Below, one piece after another: positions 54,256 through 63,136 of a DNA stretch of 64,000 bases (positions are counted from its first letter, which is position 1; every line of letters starts with the position of its first letter). A program made the position numbers and the translations under genes. The stretch covers positions 34,506-98,505 of the forward strand of contig JAUVVY010000015.1 of NCBI GenBank assembly GCA_030604405.1, read 5' to 3'. Origin of the DNA: a bacterium (GTDB taxonomy: Bacteria; Armatimonadota; Zipacnadia; Zipacnadales; UBA11051). The notes under the pieces are model-generated. The model made no database searches and had not been told where the DNA came from. It was given only the letters and a program-made list of their open reading frames with translations.

Positions 54256-54910
54256 AGATCTCGTCCTTCACTCCCAGATTTACCTCTATCTTGGAAAAGT
54301 GCAGAGTCACTTCACCTTGCTTGCGGCCCGGCAGGCGGCCCGTCGAGGCCGTGAAGATTATCCACTTCGGCATCCAGTACTTGTCCGCAATCTTCTGATA
54401 TACCCACCGCACCTGGAAAAGCTGCTGCTGGCCGCGGAATACCTGCAGCTTCTGTACTGTCCAGTTGTCGCCCCAGATCCACACCACCACCCGCTCTTCA
54501 TCGCTCGCGTCCTCCGGCGGCAATACCTTGACGAAATAAAGCTGCCGCCCGTTCACCTGCTTCTCCCCGGCCAGCACGCATCTGCTGTTCTCAGCGATAA
54601 GCGTGCCCAGCGAATGTAGGCCTATCGCCGTCTTCGGCACAAAGACTACGCCTTCAGAATCCACGCGCATCTTGTCAGGCTGCTTGTAATAGACGGTTAT
54701 GTGCCGCACCGGAATATCAACGTCCTCAATGTCGGTGGTTACCGCCACCTCGGCCCGGTAGTCGCTGATCTCCTTGTTCAAGTCCAGCGTTTTGCGGATG
54801 ATCTCTTCGCCCGAGATGCCCCAGGCCGCCGCAGCCGCACACCCCAGCGTCAGCACTATCGCCCACAGGAGCGCCCCTGCGGGTCCTATGCCACAAGCCT
54901 TCCTCAGCAT
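54242..54910 (-). CDS. LolA-like periplasmic lipoprotein carrier/outer-membrane protein
   Basis: The ATG at 54910 has AAGGA upstream and overlaps the permease stop by 7 bases. A signal peptide (1-28) is followed by EEIIRKTLDLNKEISDYRAE, then ITVYYKQPDKMRVDSEGVVF (the LolA/LolB curved-sheet opening, with a KxP...MR pattern) and ENSRCVLAGEKQVNGRQLYF. LolA-like proteins carry lipids or lipoproteins across the periplasm. It sits directly after an ABC permease, the natural partner for export across the envelope. Confidence 0.8.
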   Translation of the reverse strand: MLRKACGIGPAGALLWAIVLTLGCAAAAAWGISGEEIIRKTLDLNKEISDYRAEVAVTTDIEDVDIPVRHITVYYKQPDKMRVDSEGVVFVPKTAIGLHSLGTLIAENSRCVLAGEKQVNGRQLYFVKVLPPEDASDEERVVVWIWGDNWTVQKLQVFRGQQQLFQVRWVYQKIADKYWMPKWIIFTASTGRLPGRKQGEVTLHFSKIEVNLGVKDEIFEQE

Positions 54911-55740
54911 GTGATATCCTTGTAGCGGAAAATGATAATCCCCAGCACGAACGGCGCCACCATATAGACCCCCATGCACCCAAGCGGCCACCTCAGCGGC
55001 GCAAAGTCCACCTCCGAGTGGAACACCTGCGAAAACGCTTCCAGATGGCTGCTGAGCAGGTACGGCTTGAGCCATTCAAAGTACGGTATCGCCCCCACCA
55101 CCGCGCCCACCAGCAGGAATGCCAGCGTCAGAGCCGTTGCCGTGAGCGGGTTCTGCACAAGCTGCGAAAAAAACAGCGCCACCGACGCCACAGCACACAT
55201 CCCCAGCGCAGCGATCAGGTAAGCCTGCCCCAACCGCAGCAGCCCGACCTGCTCGGTAAGAATTGTGAAGCCATGTATGAATGAGATCAGTTCCCCGCGG
55301 CCGAACACAGCCAGGCCCAGCCCCAGTGCGAACAGACCCAGAAAAGCCGTCAGACTGCCCGCATGAATCCAGCCGGCCACATACTTGCTGGTGGCCACCG
55401 CCCAGCGCCGCACGGGCCGGCACAGCAGCGTGCGCATCGTACCCCGCTGCATCTCGCCGGCGAACAGCCCACCCGCTATCGCCGCCACCAAAAGCGGCAC
55501 CAGCACCAGCAGCGCCGGCTCCATAATGAACCGCGCCACCGAGGGGCCGGTGACAAGTTTGCCGCCGACGACAAAATCGCTGCTGGCGGCGCCCATCCGC
55601 CTTTCAAAGGGCGGCCCGTAACGCCACATCGCCCACACTACCAGAGATATCAGCACCACCAGCACGCCGTAGCCGACATAGGCGCCTTTTTGACCGAATA
55701 TCTTGGCCAGTTCGCCACGCAGCAGACGGCCCAGCTTCAC
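54904..55740 (-). CDS. ABC-2 type permease
   Basis: Six membrane segments (residues about 20-40, 72-92, 112-140, 168-190, 200-222, 250-272) with cytoplasmic LFAGEMQRGTMRTLLCRPVR, the typical ABC-2 coupling region. The GTG start overlaps the ATPase stop by 4 bases (GTGA). With the ATPase it forms a heteromeric transporter, probably two of each chain. Confidence 0.88.
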   Translation of the reverse strand: MKLGRLLRGELAKIFGQKGAYVGYGVLVVLISLVVWAMWRYGPPFERRMGAASSDFVVGGKLVTGPSVARFIMEPALLVLVPLLVAAIAGGLFAGEMQRGTMRTLLCRPVRRWAVATSKYVAGWIHAGSLTAFLGLFALGLGLAVFGRGELISFIHGFTILTEQVGLLRLGQAYLIAALGMCAVASVALFFSQLVQNPLTATALTLAFLLVGAVVGAIPYFEWLKPYLLSSHLEAFSQVFHSEVDFAPLRWPLGCMGVYMVAPFVLGIIIFRYKDITC

Positions 55741-56690
55741 GGCGCCTCCCCCCTTTCGCCTACGCCGGCGGCAGCTAAAAGCGGCTGTTCGTCAGCAGCC
55801 AGTTGCAGGTAAACATCCTCCAGCTCCGTCCGCTTCTTGCGTAGCCCCTTCACGCCCACTCCCGCATCTACCAGCCCCGCGTTGAGCTGCTGCGGCTCAT
55901 CCTCATGCAGCCATACGGTGAATGTGTCTTCGGCATCTTGGCTGAACTCCCGCACCAGCGCCATCTGCGCGAGTGCCGCTGTCGCCGCTTGCGCACTGGC
56001 CACCGTAACCTCGTACCCCTCATCGCTGGCCAGCAGTTCCGCGACCGTCCCGCTGGCGATTAGCTCTCCCTTGGCGATGATGCCGACGTGGGTGCAGATC
56101 TGCTCGACCTCGTGCAGCAGATGGCTGGACAGCAGGACGGTCGTTCCCTGCGCCACCAGCTCTTTGAGCAACTCCCGCACTTCCGTCAGCCCCTGCGGGT
56201 CCAGGCCTTGGGCCGGTTCATCAAGCACCAGAAGCCGCGGCCTCGGCACCAGTGCCTGCGCTATCGCCAGGCGCTGCCGCATCCCGTGGGAGTAGCTGCC
56301 GACCTTGTCGCGGTGCCGGCCCCACAGCCTCACCTGGTGCAAGGCCCATTCCAGTTCCGTCCCCGACACCTTCTTCGAAAGCCCCGCCAGCATCGCCAGG
56401 TTGCGGTAGCCTGAAAAATACTCATAAAACGCCGGCCCTTCTACCAGCGCGCCAACTCCACCATCCTCCGCCACTCCGTTCACACCGATCTTCCGGCCCC
56501 AGACGAACACCTCGCCGGCGGTCGGTCTGATCAAGCCCACGAGCATTCGTATCGTGGTGCTTTTGCCGGCGCCATTCGGCCCCAACAGACCGTAGATCTG
56601 GCCCGGCTCTACCACCAGGTCCAGGCCTCGCACCGCCCATTTGCGGCCATAGCGTTTCCCTAATTGACGCAGCGCGATGGCGCCACTCAT
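55737..56690 (-). CDS. ABC transporter ATP-binding protein (ABC-2/CcmA type)
   Basis: Walker A GLLGPNGAGKSTT, signature YSHGMRQRLAIAQALV (SHGMRQR variant normal for this subfamily), Walker B LLVLDEPAQGLDPQG and switch SSHLLHEV. A C-terminal domain of about 90 residues follows (ASDEGYEVTVASAQAATAAL). I chose ATG 56690, which overlaps the upstream stop (TGATG) with GGGTGAG before it, over ATG 56717. Confidence 0.9.
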   Translation of the reverse strand: MSGAIALRQLGKRYGRKWAVRGLDLVVEPGQIYGLLGPNGAGKSTTIRMLVGLIRPTAGEVFVWGRKIGVNGVAEDGGVGALVEGPAFYEYFSGYRNLAMLAGLSKKVSGTELEWALHQVRLWGRHRDKVGSYSHGMRQRLAIAQALVPRPRLLVLDEPAQGLDPQGLTEVRELLKELVAQGTTVLLSSHLLHEVEQICTHVGIIAKGELIASGTVAELLASDEGYEVTVASAQAATAALAQMALVREFSQDAEDTFTVWLHEDEPQQLNAGLVDAGVGVKGLRKKRTELEDVYLQLAADEQPLLAAAGVGERGEAP

Positions 56691-58537
56691 CAGCTCACCC
56701 AGATCGGGCTGCTCCATGCCATCTCCCCATCGGCCTGCAGCACCCGGACATAATAGTAGTTGGCGTCCCCAGGGCCGGGCTCGTCCATCACGTCAAGCCG
56801 GCACGTAGCGCCGTAGCATGTGTGCGCATATATCAGTTCCCGCCCGCGCATCACCTCGACCGCCGTCAGCCGCGAGGTCCCACACACCATAACCTCAATG
56901 CGGTGTGCCTGGGCGAACGGCGTGTTCTTTATGATGCTTCCCATCGGCTCGCCGTCGAGAAAGAACTCCAGTATGATGCGCGCGCCACTGGTGCCATAGC
57001 AGCGGCGGTTGTAAAGCGAATCCCAGATCGCCTCTCTGGTCAGCTCCGGCGCCCACACCGCTGCCAGACCGCCCGGGTATGCCCGCCGCACCCGTAGCCA
57101 GTCGGTCCGCCCGGGCCGCCCCGCATGATCGTCCGAGGCGGCCATCAACCCCAGCCTCCAGCCCCTCTCGAGGCAATCAGCGGCCAGCACACCCGTATAG
57201 TCGCGTTCCAGCGAGGGTAGCAGCGGCCGCGTGCCCTCTGCGGTCTCCGAGTCGCCCCAGATCGAGTACACCTCCGCCAGCCGCACCAGCTCCGCGTCGT
57301 AGTAGGTCTCGCTGCCGCGGGCGTGCTGGTGCAGGATCATCATCGCCCCTGCCGCCTTCCACTCCTCGGTGTAATCATCCAGCTCCGCATATTCGCTGCG
57401 GTGGATATCGGTCGCCCGCAAAAGCGGCCCGCTGTCGCCCGGGTAATACACGCACTTGTCGCCATGTCGCGGCTTCGGTGCATTCAGCGACACCTCATAG
57501 CCCAACAGCGTCACGTACCGCCCCGCCTCATTGAAGTGTCTGGTCGCCTCCTGGATCTGCTCCCAGTCCTCGTCAGAGATGTATTGCGAGTGGTCAGCAA
57601 TCGCGCAAAAATCCAGACACGCCTGCTCGCGCCCGAACCTGTAGTAGTCCTCCGGGCTGCCCAGGCCATCGGAAAGCCGCGTATGGCCGTGAATGTCGCC
57701 CCAATACAGCCTCTGCTCCGGCGGCTCGGGCGTTACCACCACCGGGTTCGAACGCCCGGTGATAGCCGTGTCCAGGTCCAGGACCGTAACGATCTTTTCC
57801 CCGGGCATGTCGAAGCGCAGACGCGCGCTGTTGTGCCATTGACCGCTGCTGATGGCCGCGCCCAAAAACGGCCCATCCGTCGAATCGATTATGTAGTCCT
57901 CGGACGGCTCTTCCGCCACGTTGCGCTCTTCGTCTTCGGCCACGATCCTGGCCGAAAACTCCTCCCCCATCTGCACGTAGGAGGGCAGATAGACCTCCAG
58001 GTTGGTCGGCTCATCGGCGACGACTTGCAGCTTCGGCTGCTCGGCGATCAGCGTGTAGCCGGAGAACTTCGCACTGCGCGTGCCGTCCACATCTGTCGCC
58101 ACGGTGAACTCCACCTCAGCGGCAAAATGCTGCGCATACGCGCCCGGGTCCATCCCCTGCCGCCGGCCATACACGAATTCGATCTGTTCGCCCTCTTCGA
58201 GCTTCTCCCCCAGCACCTGCACATACACCATCCGCCCCCAGCGCGTGACATAGTAAAACGACTCCGGCTCCAGCCTCACCGGCGGGTCATACGACAGCGA
58301 CAGCTCCACGCCCTGTTGTGTGCAGCTCACCTCGCAGTAGCCGGGGTCGTGGGCCCACAGAAACTGTGGCATTGTAAAGCCGTAGGGGATTTCAAATCGC
58401 ACGCTGCCGCCCGCTTCGATGCCTTGCGGCCCGGCGGTGTAGAGCATCGCCCATATCCCCGGCCCGTCTGCTATCACCTCGTGATCGGGCTGGATTATTG
58501 CCGTACCGTTCTCCGTCCCTATTTCTTCATTGCGCAC
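56690..58537 (-). CDS. DUF3604/PHP-domain metal-dependent hydrolase
   Basis: The GTG at 58537 is preceded by GGAGGGTGAG; the frame continues upstream into repeat sequence and should not be used. An N-terminal beta-rich half (about 1-290) precedes the PHP/DUF3604 half with YWGDIHGHTRLSDGLGSPED (HxH metal site), AIADHSQYI, MMILHQHARG and MAASDDHAGRPGR. PHP domains are trinuclear metal phosphoesterases; DUF3604 members are usually exported but no signal peptide is visible here. It heads the minus-strand ABC/LolA operon. Confidence 0.87.
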   Translation of the reverse strand: MRNEEIGTENGTAIIQPDHEVIADGPGIWAMLYTAGPQGIEAGGSVRFEIPYGFTMPQFLWAHDPGYCEVSCTQQGVELSLSYDPPVRLEPESFYYVTRWGRMVYVQVLGEKLEEGEQIEFVYGRRQGMDPGAYAQHFAAEVEFTVATDVDGTRSAKFSGYTLIAEQPKLQVVADEPTNLEVYLPSYVQMGEEFSARIVAEDEERNVAEEPSEDYIIDSTDGPFLGAAISSGQWHNSARLRFDMPGEKIVTVLDLDTAITGRSNPVVVTPEPPEQRLYWGDIHGHTRLSDGLGSPEDYYRFGREQACLDFCAIADHSQYISDEDWEQIQEATRHFNEAGRYVTLLGYEVSLNAPKPRHGDKCVYYPGDSGPLLRATDIHRSEYAELDDYTEEWKAAGAMMILHQHARGSETYYDAELVRLAEVYSIWGDSETAEGTRPLLPSLERDYTGVLAADCLERGWRLGLMAASDDHAGRPGRTDWLRVRRAYPGGLAAVWAPELTREAIWDSLYNRRCYGTSGARIILEFFLDGEPMGSIIKNTPFAQAHRIEVMVCGTSRLTAVEVMRGRELIYAHTCYGATCRLDVMDEPGPGDANYYYVRVLQADGEMAWSSPIWVS

Positions 58538-59406
58538 AGTCTCACCCTCCAGTATTGTGACTACTTGTTGTAGGGCGCGGGCTTGGCGCAGGCCCTGAGC
58601 TTGCCGAAGGGTACCGCGCCTCACAATGCACAGGCGTCTCGCCTGTCGCCGTTGCCTCTCGGAATGTGTATGTTAATCTAGCTACAATAAAGTACTTCTT
58701 CTTCTACAGGTGCTTGTTGTAGGGCGCGGGCTTGTACCGCGCCTCACAATGCACAGGCGTCTCGCCTGTCCCCGTTCCCTTTCGGCAGGCCCACGCCCTT
58801 TCTTATCGCGTGGCACAAGCTTGCCCGCCATAGCTTTAGCGAAGGCGGGGCTTTCCAGCCTGTGTGTGGTTGCTGAATCGGTCGAACCGACCCTCCCGAC
58901 GGCCAGAAGCTGAGTAGTTGCCCAGTATTAGTTTCTAATACCTTCGATACCAATGCCGCCGTCACCTTTACCGTACCGCAGGAGGTTCGCCATCGCCGCG
59001 GCCGATTTACCGACCTTTGCACAATTGCAGGCCTTCCGCACGTAGGTATCACTACCACCCTCTGCTGTCACTGGTTTCAAGCCCGTTCTCCCCCTCCCGT
59101 TCCGAGAGGGGAACTAAAGGGGTGAGGGGTGCCGTTGCCGTTGTCTTTCTGTGTTGTAGAGCCGCACCGCATGCGCCCCGTACGAATGCACAAATTCGCA
59201 TACTGTGACGGACGATGATGTTTGTTGCCCCCTTCCGTATCGGAAGGGGGCGGCGGATGCCTCCATCCGCCGGGGGTAGGCGAGTAGTCACAGTAGCCGC
59301 TGCCCACCGATCACGAGCAGGAAATCCGTGCCGCGCCGCGAACTAGATACTGGCTATCTACGCACTCGACCGCGCACCAGCCTCAAACTGCACTGAGGTG
59401 GCTACT
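58538..59406. repeat. Repeat island, no gene
   Basis: Two partial copies of GTAGGGCGCGGGCTTG...CACAATGCACAGGCGTCTCG (58570-58650 and 58718-58775), a GGCACAAGCTTGCC...CAGCC unit (58802-58866), an inverted CCCTCCCGTTCCGAGAGGGG hairpin (59092-59110), and a GGGGTAGGCGAGT...CTAGATAC stretch (59275-59350) that recurs in diverged form at 63225-63305. A 104-codon open frame on the minus strand (58744-59058) spans these repeats and is not thought to be a gene. Confidence 0.6.
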
Positions 59407-60390
59407 GTGGCTCCCGACAGCGACCACGATGATGACATAATTGAGATCAGCTTCGACGACGATGATGAGGACGATGACTCATCATCCGGCGACGACATTG
59501 AGATCGTCTTCCATGATGACGAGGCTGCTGCGCCGTTGCCTTCACCGCCATCCGCCCCGCCTGAGCCGTTGGAGGAGCCGGCTCCCACAGCGCCTCGGCC
59601 TGTTGCAGAGCAACCACCCGAATCCGGCGAAAAGTACTGTCCCGAGTGCGGCTTCGCCATGCCACCGCTGGCCACTGAGTGTCCGCGCTGCGCCCGACTT
59701 GCCATCAGACCGCCCCGCGATGACCAGGCCGAGACCGAGTTGCCGCCCGTCGCTGGCCCCGCGACCTATGCACCTGCTGCTGCCAGGCCCCGCTCGCGCG
59801 TCGGGCTGATCATTGCTGCCATTGTCATGATAGCCGTTGCAATCGTCATACCGATTGTCATCTTCAACAGCCCCGCCTACAAAGCTCGCGCGGCGTACCG
59901 CGAGGCGGTCAAAGCTCAACTGGCGGGTGATCTGGAGGCAGCCAAGGCCAAGTATCGCGAGGCGCTCGAGTACAATCCCGACATGGGGCTGGCTGCCTTC
60001 GGCATTGGCACGTGCCACCTGGGCATCTCACTGGGCGGCCGCACCGACGCATACGTTGAGCGACTGCTGGACGCGGCGACTGGCGGCGTCACTACCGAAC
60101 TTGACGAGGCTGATCGCTGGCTGGATCATGCGATTGTGTTAGCCAACAGGATGCCTGCCAACAGGGCCTTGCAGGACCCCAACATCAGCACTCCCCGCAA
60201 GCTTGCCTCCTACGCCCACGCCATGAAGGCGATGAGCGCTTTCATCCGCTACTACGCCGCCGTTCTTGCCGGTGATTTCTTGGTGGCCCAACAGTGGATG
60301 CAGGCTGCTTCCGGCGAGATTAATCAGGCCTTGGCTCTTGATCCCACCAACCCTGATGCCCGCGATTTGAGCGACCGCCTGACCCCCTAG
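59407..60390 (+). CDS. Zinc-ribbon single-pass membrane protein with TPR-like exterior
   Basis: An acidic N-terminus (Asp-rich, about 1-45), a Pro/Ala segment, then a zinc ribbon YCPECGF...ECPRCARL (about 76-98), a further Pro-rich stretch, one transmembrane helix (VGLIIAAIVMIAVAIVIPIV, about 131-150) and a TPR-like helical domain (YREAVKAQLAGDLEAAKAKY, about 162-181). The GTG at 59407 has GAGG 8 bases upstream; 59398 is the other choice. The cytoplasmic ribbon and exterior TPR suggest a sensor or scaffold; unknown. Confidence 0.75.
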   Translation: MAPDSDHDDDIIEISFDDDDEDDDSSSGDDIEIVFHDDEAAAPLPSPPSAPPEPLEEPAPTAPRPVAEQPPESGEKYCPECGFAMPPLATECPRCARLAIRPPRDDQAETELPPVAGPATYAPAAARPRSRVGLIIAAIVMIAVAIVIPIVIFNSPAYKARAAYREAVKAQLAGDLEAAKAKYREALEYNPDMGLAAFGIGTCHLGISLGGRTDAYVERLLDAATGGVTTELDEADRWLDHAIVLANRMPANRALQDPNISTPRKLASYAHAMKAMSAFIRYYAAVLAGDFLVAQQWMQAASGEINQALALDPTNPDARDLSDRLTP

Positions 60391-60991
60391 CCCCGCATGG
60401 CTCGCCCATGCCCCCTGACGTTCCTCGAGGACAGGCTTGCCCGCCATCCCGTCCGCTATGACAATAATTATCCCGTGGGTCGGGCATCCTGCCCGACTCC
60501 GTCGCTGTTCTCCCCTCTCCCTGCGGGAGGGGAAAGGGGTGAGGGCTGCCGTTGCAGTTGTTTTTAGGAGGGGCCGAATGGGGGATGTTTGGGGCCCCAT
60601 CCGGCCCAGCCGTTGTCCTGTCCTTCGCGTGGCACAGGCTTTCCAGCCTGTGGGCTGTTGCGTTGTACACGCGCGCTTCGGGGTTCGCAAGTATCGTCGC
60701 GCAGCTCGGGCTTTCCGCAGGCCCTGAGCTTGTCGAAGGGCAGCCCGAGTCCGTTGCCCTTGTCCTAGCCTTGCGGAGGGGCCGAATGGGGGATGTTTGG
60801 GGCCCCATCCGGCCCAGCCGTTGTCCTGTCCTTCGCGTGGCACAGGCTTTCCAGCCTGTGAATGGCGTTGCCTCCTATTCAATAGCAGGAATACCGCCTC
60901 ATATTGCAGAAAGATGTTATATCCGACACCCATTATCAACCCGCTTGTTCCTTATTGTTTGCCTCATGATCGCAAGGGGGCGCTATTGACC
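60391..60991. repeat. Repeat island with an 86-bp direct duplication
   Basis: Holds GTCGGGC...GCCCGAC hairpins (60479-60498), a CTCTCCCTGCGGGAGGGG hairpin (60515-60534) and an identical 86-bp unit at 60567-60652 and 60775-60860 (GGAGGGGCCGAATGGGGGAT...CAGCCTGTG). CCTGAGCTTGTCGAAGGG lies at 60722-60740. No gene; a possible promoter for the TPR-MBL gene is not recognisable. Confidence 0.7.
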
Positions 60992-63136
60992 ATGCGCGAA
61001 GAGTACCTGAAGCTCTATGAAGAAATCCGCACCTTGGCTAAGGACGACGAACAAGCCGCCATCGGCCTTGCCGAGGAAACCAGCCAGCAGGCCGCAGCAG
61101 CCGACCTCCCCACCCTCGCCGCCTTCTTCGCTGGCATGGCCCACTATTTTGCTGATGAATACGAGGAAGCAGTCGAATTCTTCGACACCTGCGCCGAGGA
61201 CCTCACCTTCTCCGCTCCGGGACACGCCTGGTTTAGAATGGGCTATGCCTACGACGAACAGACCGACTATGACCGCGCAATTGACTGCTACCAAAAGGCT
61301 CTGGCCGAAGAAACATTCGATACCCCCGGCGATGCCTGGAACAACATGGGCAATGCCTACGATGACAAGGGCGACTATGAGCGCGCAATCGAATGTTACG
61401 AAAAGGCCCTCGCCGAAGACACATATAAGACGCCCGGCGATGCCTTGAACAACATGGGCCTGGCCTATGACCACAAGGGCGACTATGACCGCGCAATCGA
61501 ATGTTACGACAAAGCCCTCGCCGAAAAGACATTCGATACGCCTGGCGCTGCCTGGTACAACATGGGCCTGGCCTATTACCACAACGGCGACTATGACCGC
61601 GCAATCGAGTACTACCAGAAGGCCCTCGCCGAAGAGACATTCCATAGACGCGGCGATGCCCTGAACAACATGGGCCTGGCCTATGACCACAACGGCGACT
61701 ATGACCGCGCAATCGAATGTTACGAAAAGGCCCTCGCCGAAGAAACATACGATACGCCCGGCAAAGTCCTGCACAACATGGGCACCGCCTACCGCCTTCT
61801 CGGCAAGGCTGACAAAGCCACGCAAAACTATCAGCGCGCAATAGAGGAATTTGAGAAAGCCGGTGCCCACACTAACGCTGAAATTGCCCGCTCTCTCCTT
61901 CGCTCAATAGATGCCGACCAGGATGACGACGCTAGCGCGCTTTCCGACCTATTGATCGAACCTGACAGAACGGCCCTCCGCGACGGCAAAGCACGCCTCG
62001 TAGCCAAATGGGGGAGGACCAAGCGTACCATAGTTGAGCACTGGGCCCTTCGTGGGAAGGATTCCGACCTTGATGATGTCATGGTCTTCCTCAAGGGCTG
62101 GAGCAGTTCCATTCCCTGGATAGCCGCCGCCCAGCTTCCCGTGCCCCCGCCGACAGATGAAGAAGAGAACCACGATGACCAGCCAGACACGGCTATGCCA
62201 CTCGCCGAGATCACACCTGCCCAGCGCAGCCACTTCCAACAACAGCTTGTCCGCGGCGGCGGCTATTTCCTCAAATGGAATGGGCGCGGCACTGTCATTG
62301 ATCCCGGCGTCTCATTCGTGACCAACTTCCTCGCTCAGGGCTGCCACGCCAAAGAAATCCACCATGTCCTCACTACCCACCACCACATTGACCACACCGC
62401 CGACCTTGTGCCGGTTCAAAATATCGTCAATGAATATACCGACGCCCTGCGGGAGCCCTTTGACCTACTCCGTTGCTGTTATTGGGATCTCAGCACTTAT
62501 AATTCCAACAGAGAACTCTTTCAAACTGGCACGCATCGCCCACACGATTTACGTGCCGACGAGGAGCCAGTACAGCTTACAGATGCCGGCCTCACGATTA
62601 CTCCCGTGGATAGCCTTCACTGCGAAAACTCTGTAGCACTCCGTTTTGATCTCACATCTCCCTCTCGCGATCCATTGCTCAGCATCGGCCTCAGTTCCGA
62701 CGCCGACCCCGAGGCTGCAGGCGACTTGATCGAGCTCTTCCAGGACAGCCAGCTCATAGTCTTGCACTTCAGCAAGACCAATGAACTTGACCTATTGCAG
62801 GAGCGACCCATCGAGGGCCATCTCGGCTATACCGGCTGCAAGCAGATAATGGAAGCTACCGATGCCGAGGTTTACGTCCTTGCCGAATTCTCTGGTGAGC
62901 GCGGCGACCACCGCTTCGAAATCACCAAAACTCTCGGCATGGAAACCGACAAAGAGGGCCGCATCATCCCCGCTGACATTGGCCTTACCGTTTGCCTGCC
63001 TGGAGGGCACCATGATTTCCTGGGTGTCCGCTGCTCCCAATGCGGCAAGTTCTGCCGTGTCTCGCAAATCAAGGTCCTCCAGCCCCCACACCCCTTCGGC
63101 CCTCTCACTTACTTCTGTCCCGACTGCATCATCTGA
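60992..63136 (+). CDS. TPR / metallo-beta-lactamase / zinc-ribbon fusion protein
   Basis: The ATG at 60992 (TTG 60986 also possible) follows AAGGGGG. Residues about 1-95 are helical; then five TPRs of exactly 36 residues begin at nt 61322, 61430, 61538, 61646 and 61754 and are highly alike in DNA as well as protein (DRAIECYEKALAEETYDTPG type). A helical linker (about 300-400) leads to a complete metallo-beta-lactamase domain (about 420-670) with HHVLTTHHHIDHTADLV (HxHxDH), a later His in VDSLHCENS and EGHLGYTGC, and a C-terminal zinc ribbon CSQCGKFCRVSQ...YFCPDC. It may be a TPR-regulated hydrolase or nuclease effector. The repeat islands either side and repeat homogenisation suggest an accessory or conflict-type gene. 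Confidence 0.85.
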   Translation: MREEYLKLYEEIRTLAKDDEQAAIGLAEETSQQAAAADLPTLAAFFAGMAHYFADEYEEAVEFFDTCAEDLTFSAPGHAWFRMGYAYDEQTDYDRAIDCYQKALAEETFDTPGDAWNNMGNAYDDKGDYERAIECYEKALAEDTYKTPGDALNNMGLAYDHKGDYDRAIECYDKALAEKTFDTPGAAWYNMGLAYYHNGDYDRAIEYYQKALAEETFHRRGDALNNMGLAYDHNGDYDRAIECYEKALAEETYDTPGKVLHNMGTAYRLLGKADKATQNYQRAIEEFEKAGAHTNAEIARSLLRSIDADQDDDASALSDLLIEPDRTALRDGKARLVAKWGRTKRTIVEHWALRGKDSDLDDVMVFLKGWSSSIPWIAAAQLPVPPPTDEEENHDDQPDTAMPLAEITPAQRSHFQQQLVRGGGYFLKWNGRGTVIDPGVSFVTNFLAQGCHAKEIHHVLTTHHHIDHTADLVPVQNIVNEYTDALREPFDLLRCCYWDLSTYNSNRELFQTGTHRPHDLRADEEPVQLTDAGLTITPVDSLHCENSVALRFDLTSPSRDPLLSIGLSSDADPEAAGDLIELFQDSQLIVLHFSKTNELDLLQERPIEGHLGYTGCKQIMEATDAEVYVLAEFSGERGDHRFEITKTLGMETDKEGRIIPADIGLTVCLPGGHHDFLGVRCSQCGKFCRVSQIKVLQPPHPFGPLTYFCPDCII

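Noticed and set aside
58744..59058. Minus-strand frame of 104 codons in the repeat island
   Set aside because: It is built from dispersed repeats, and no ribosome site or family motif is visible.
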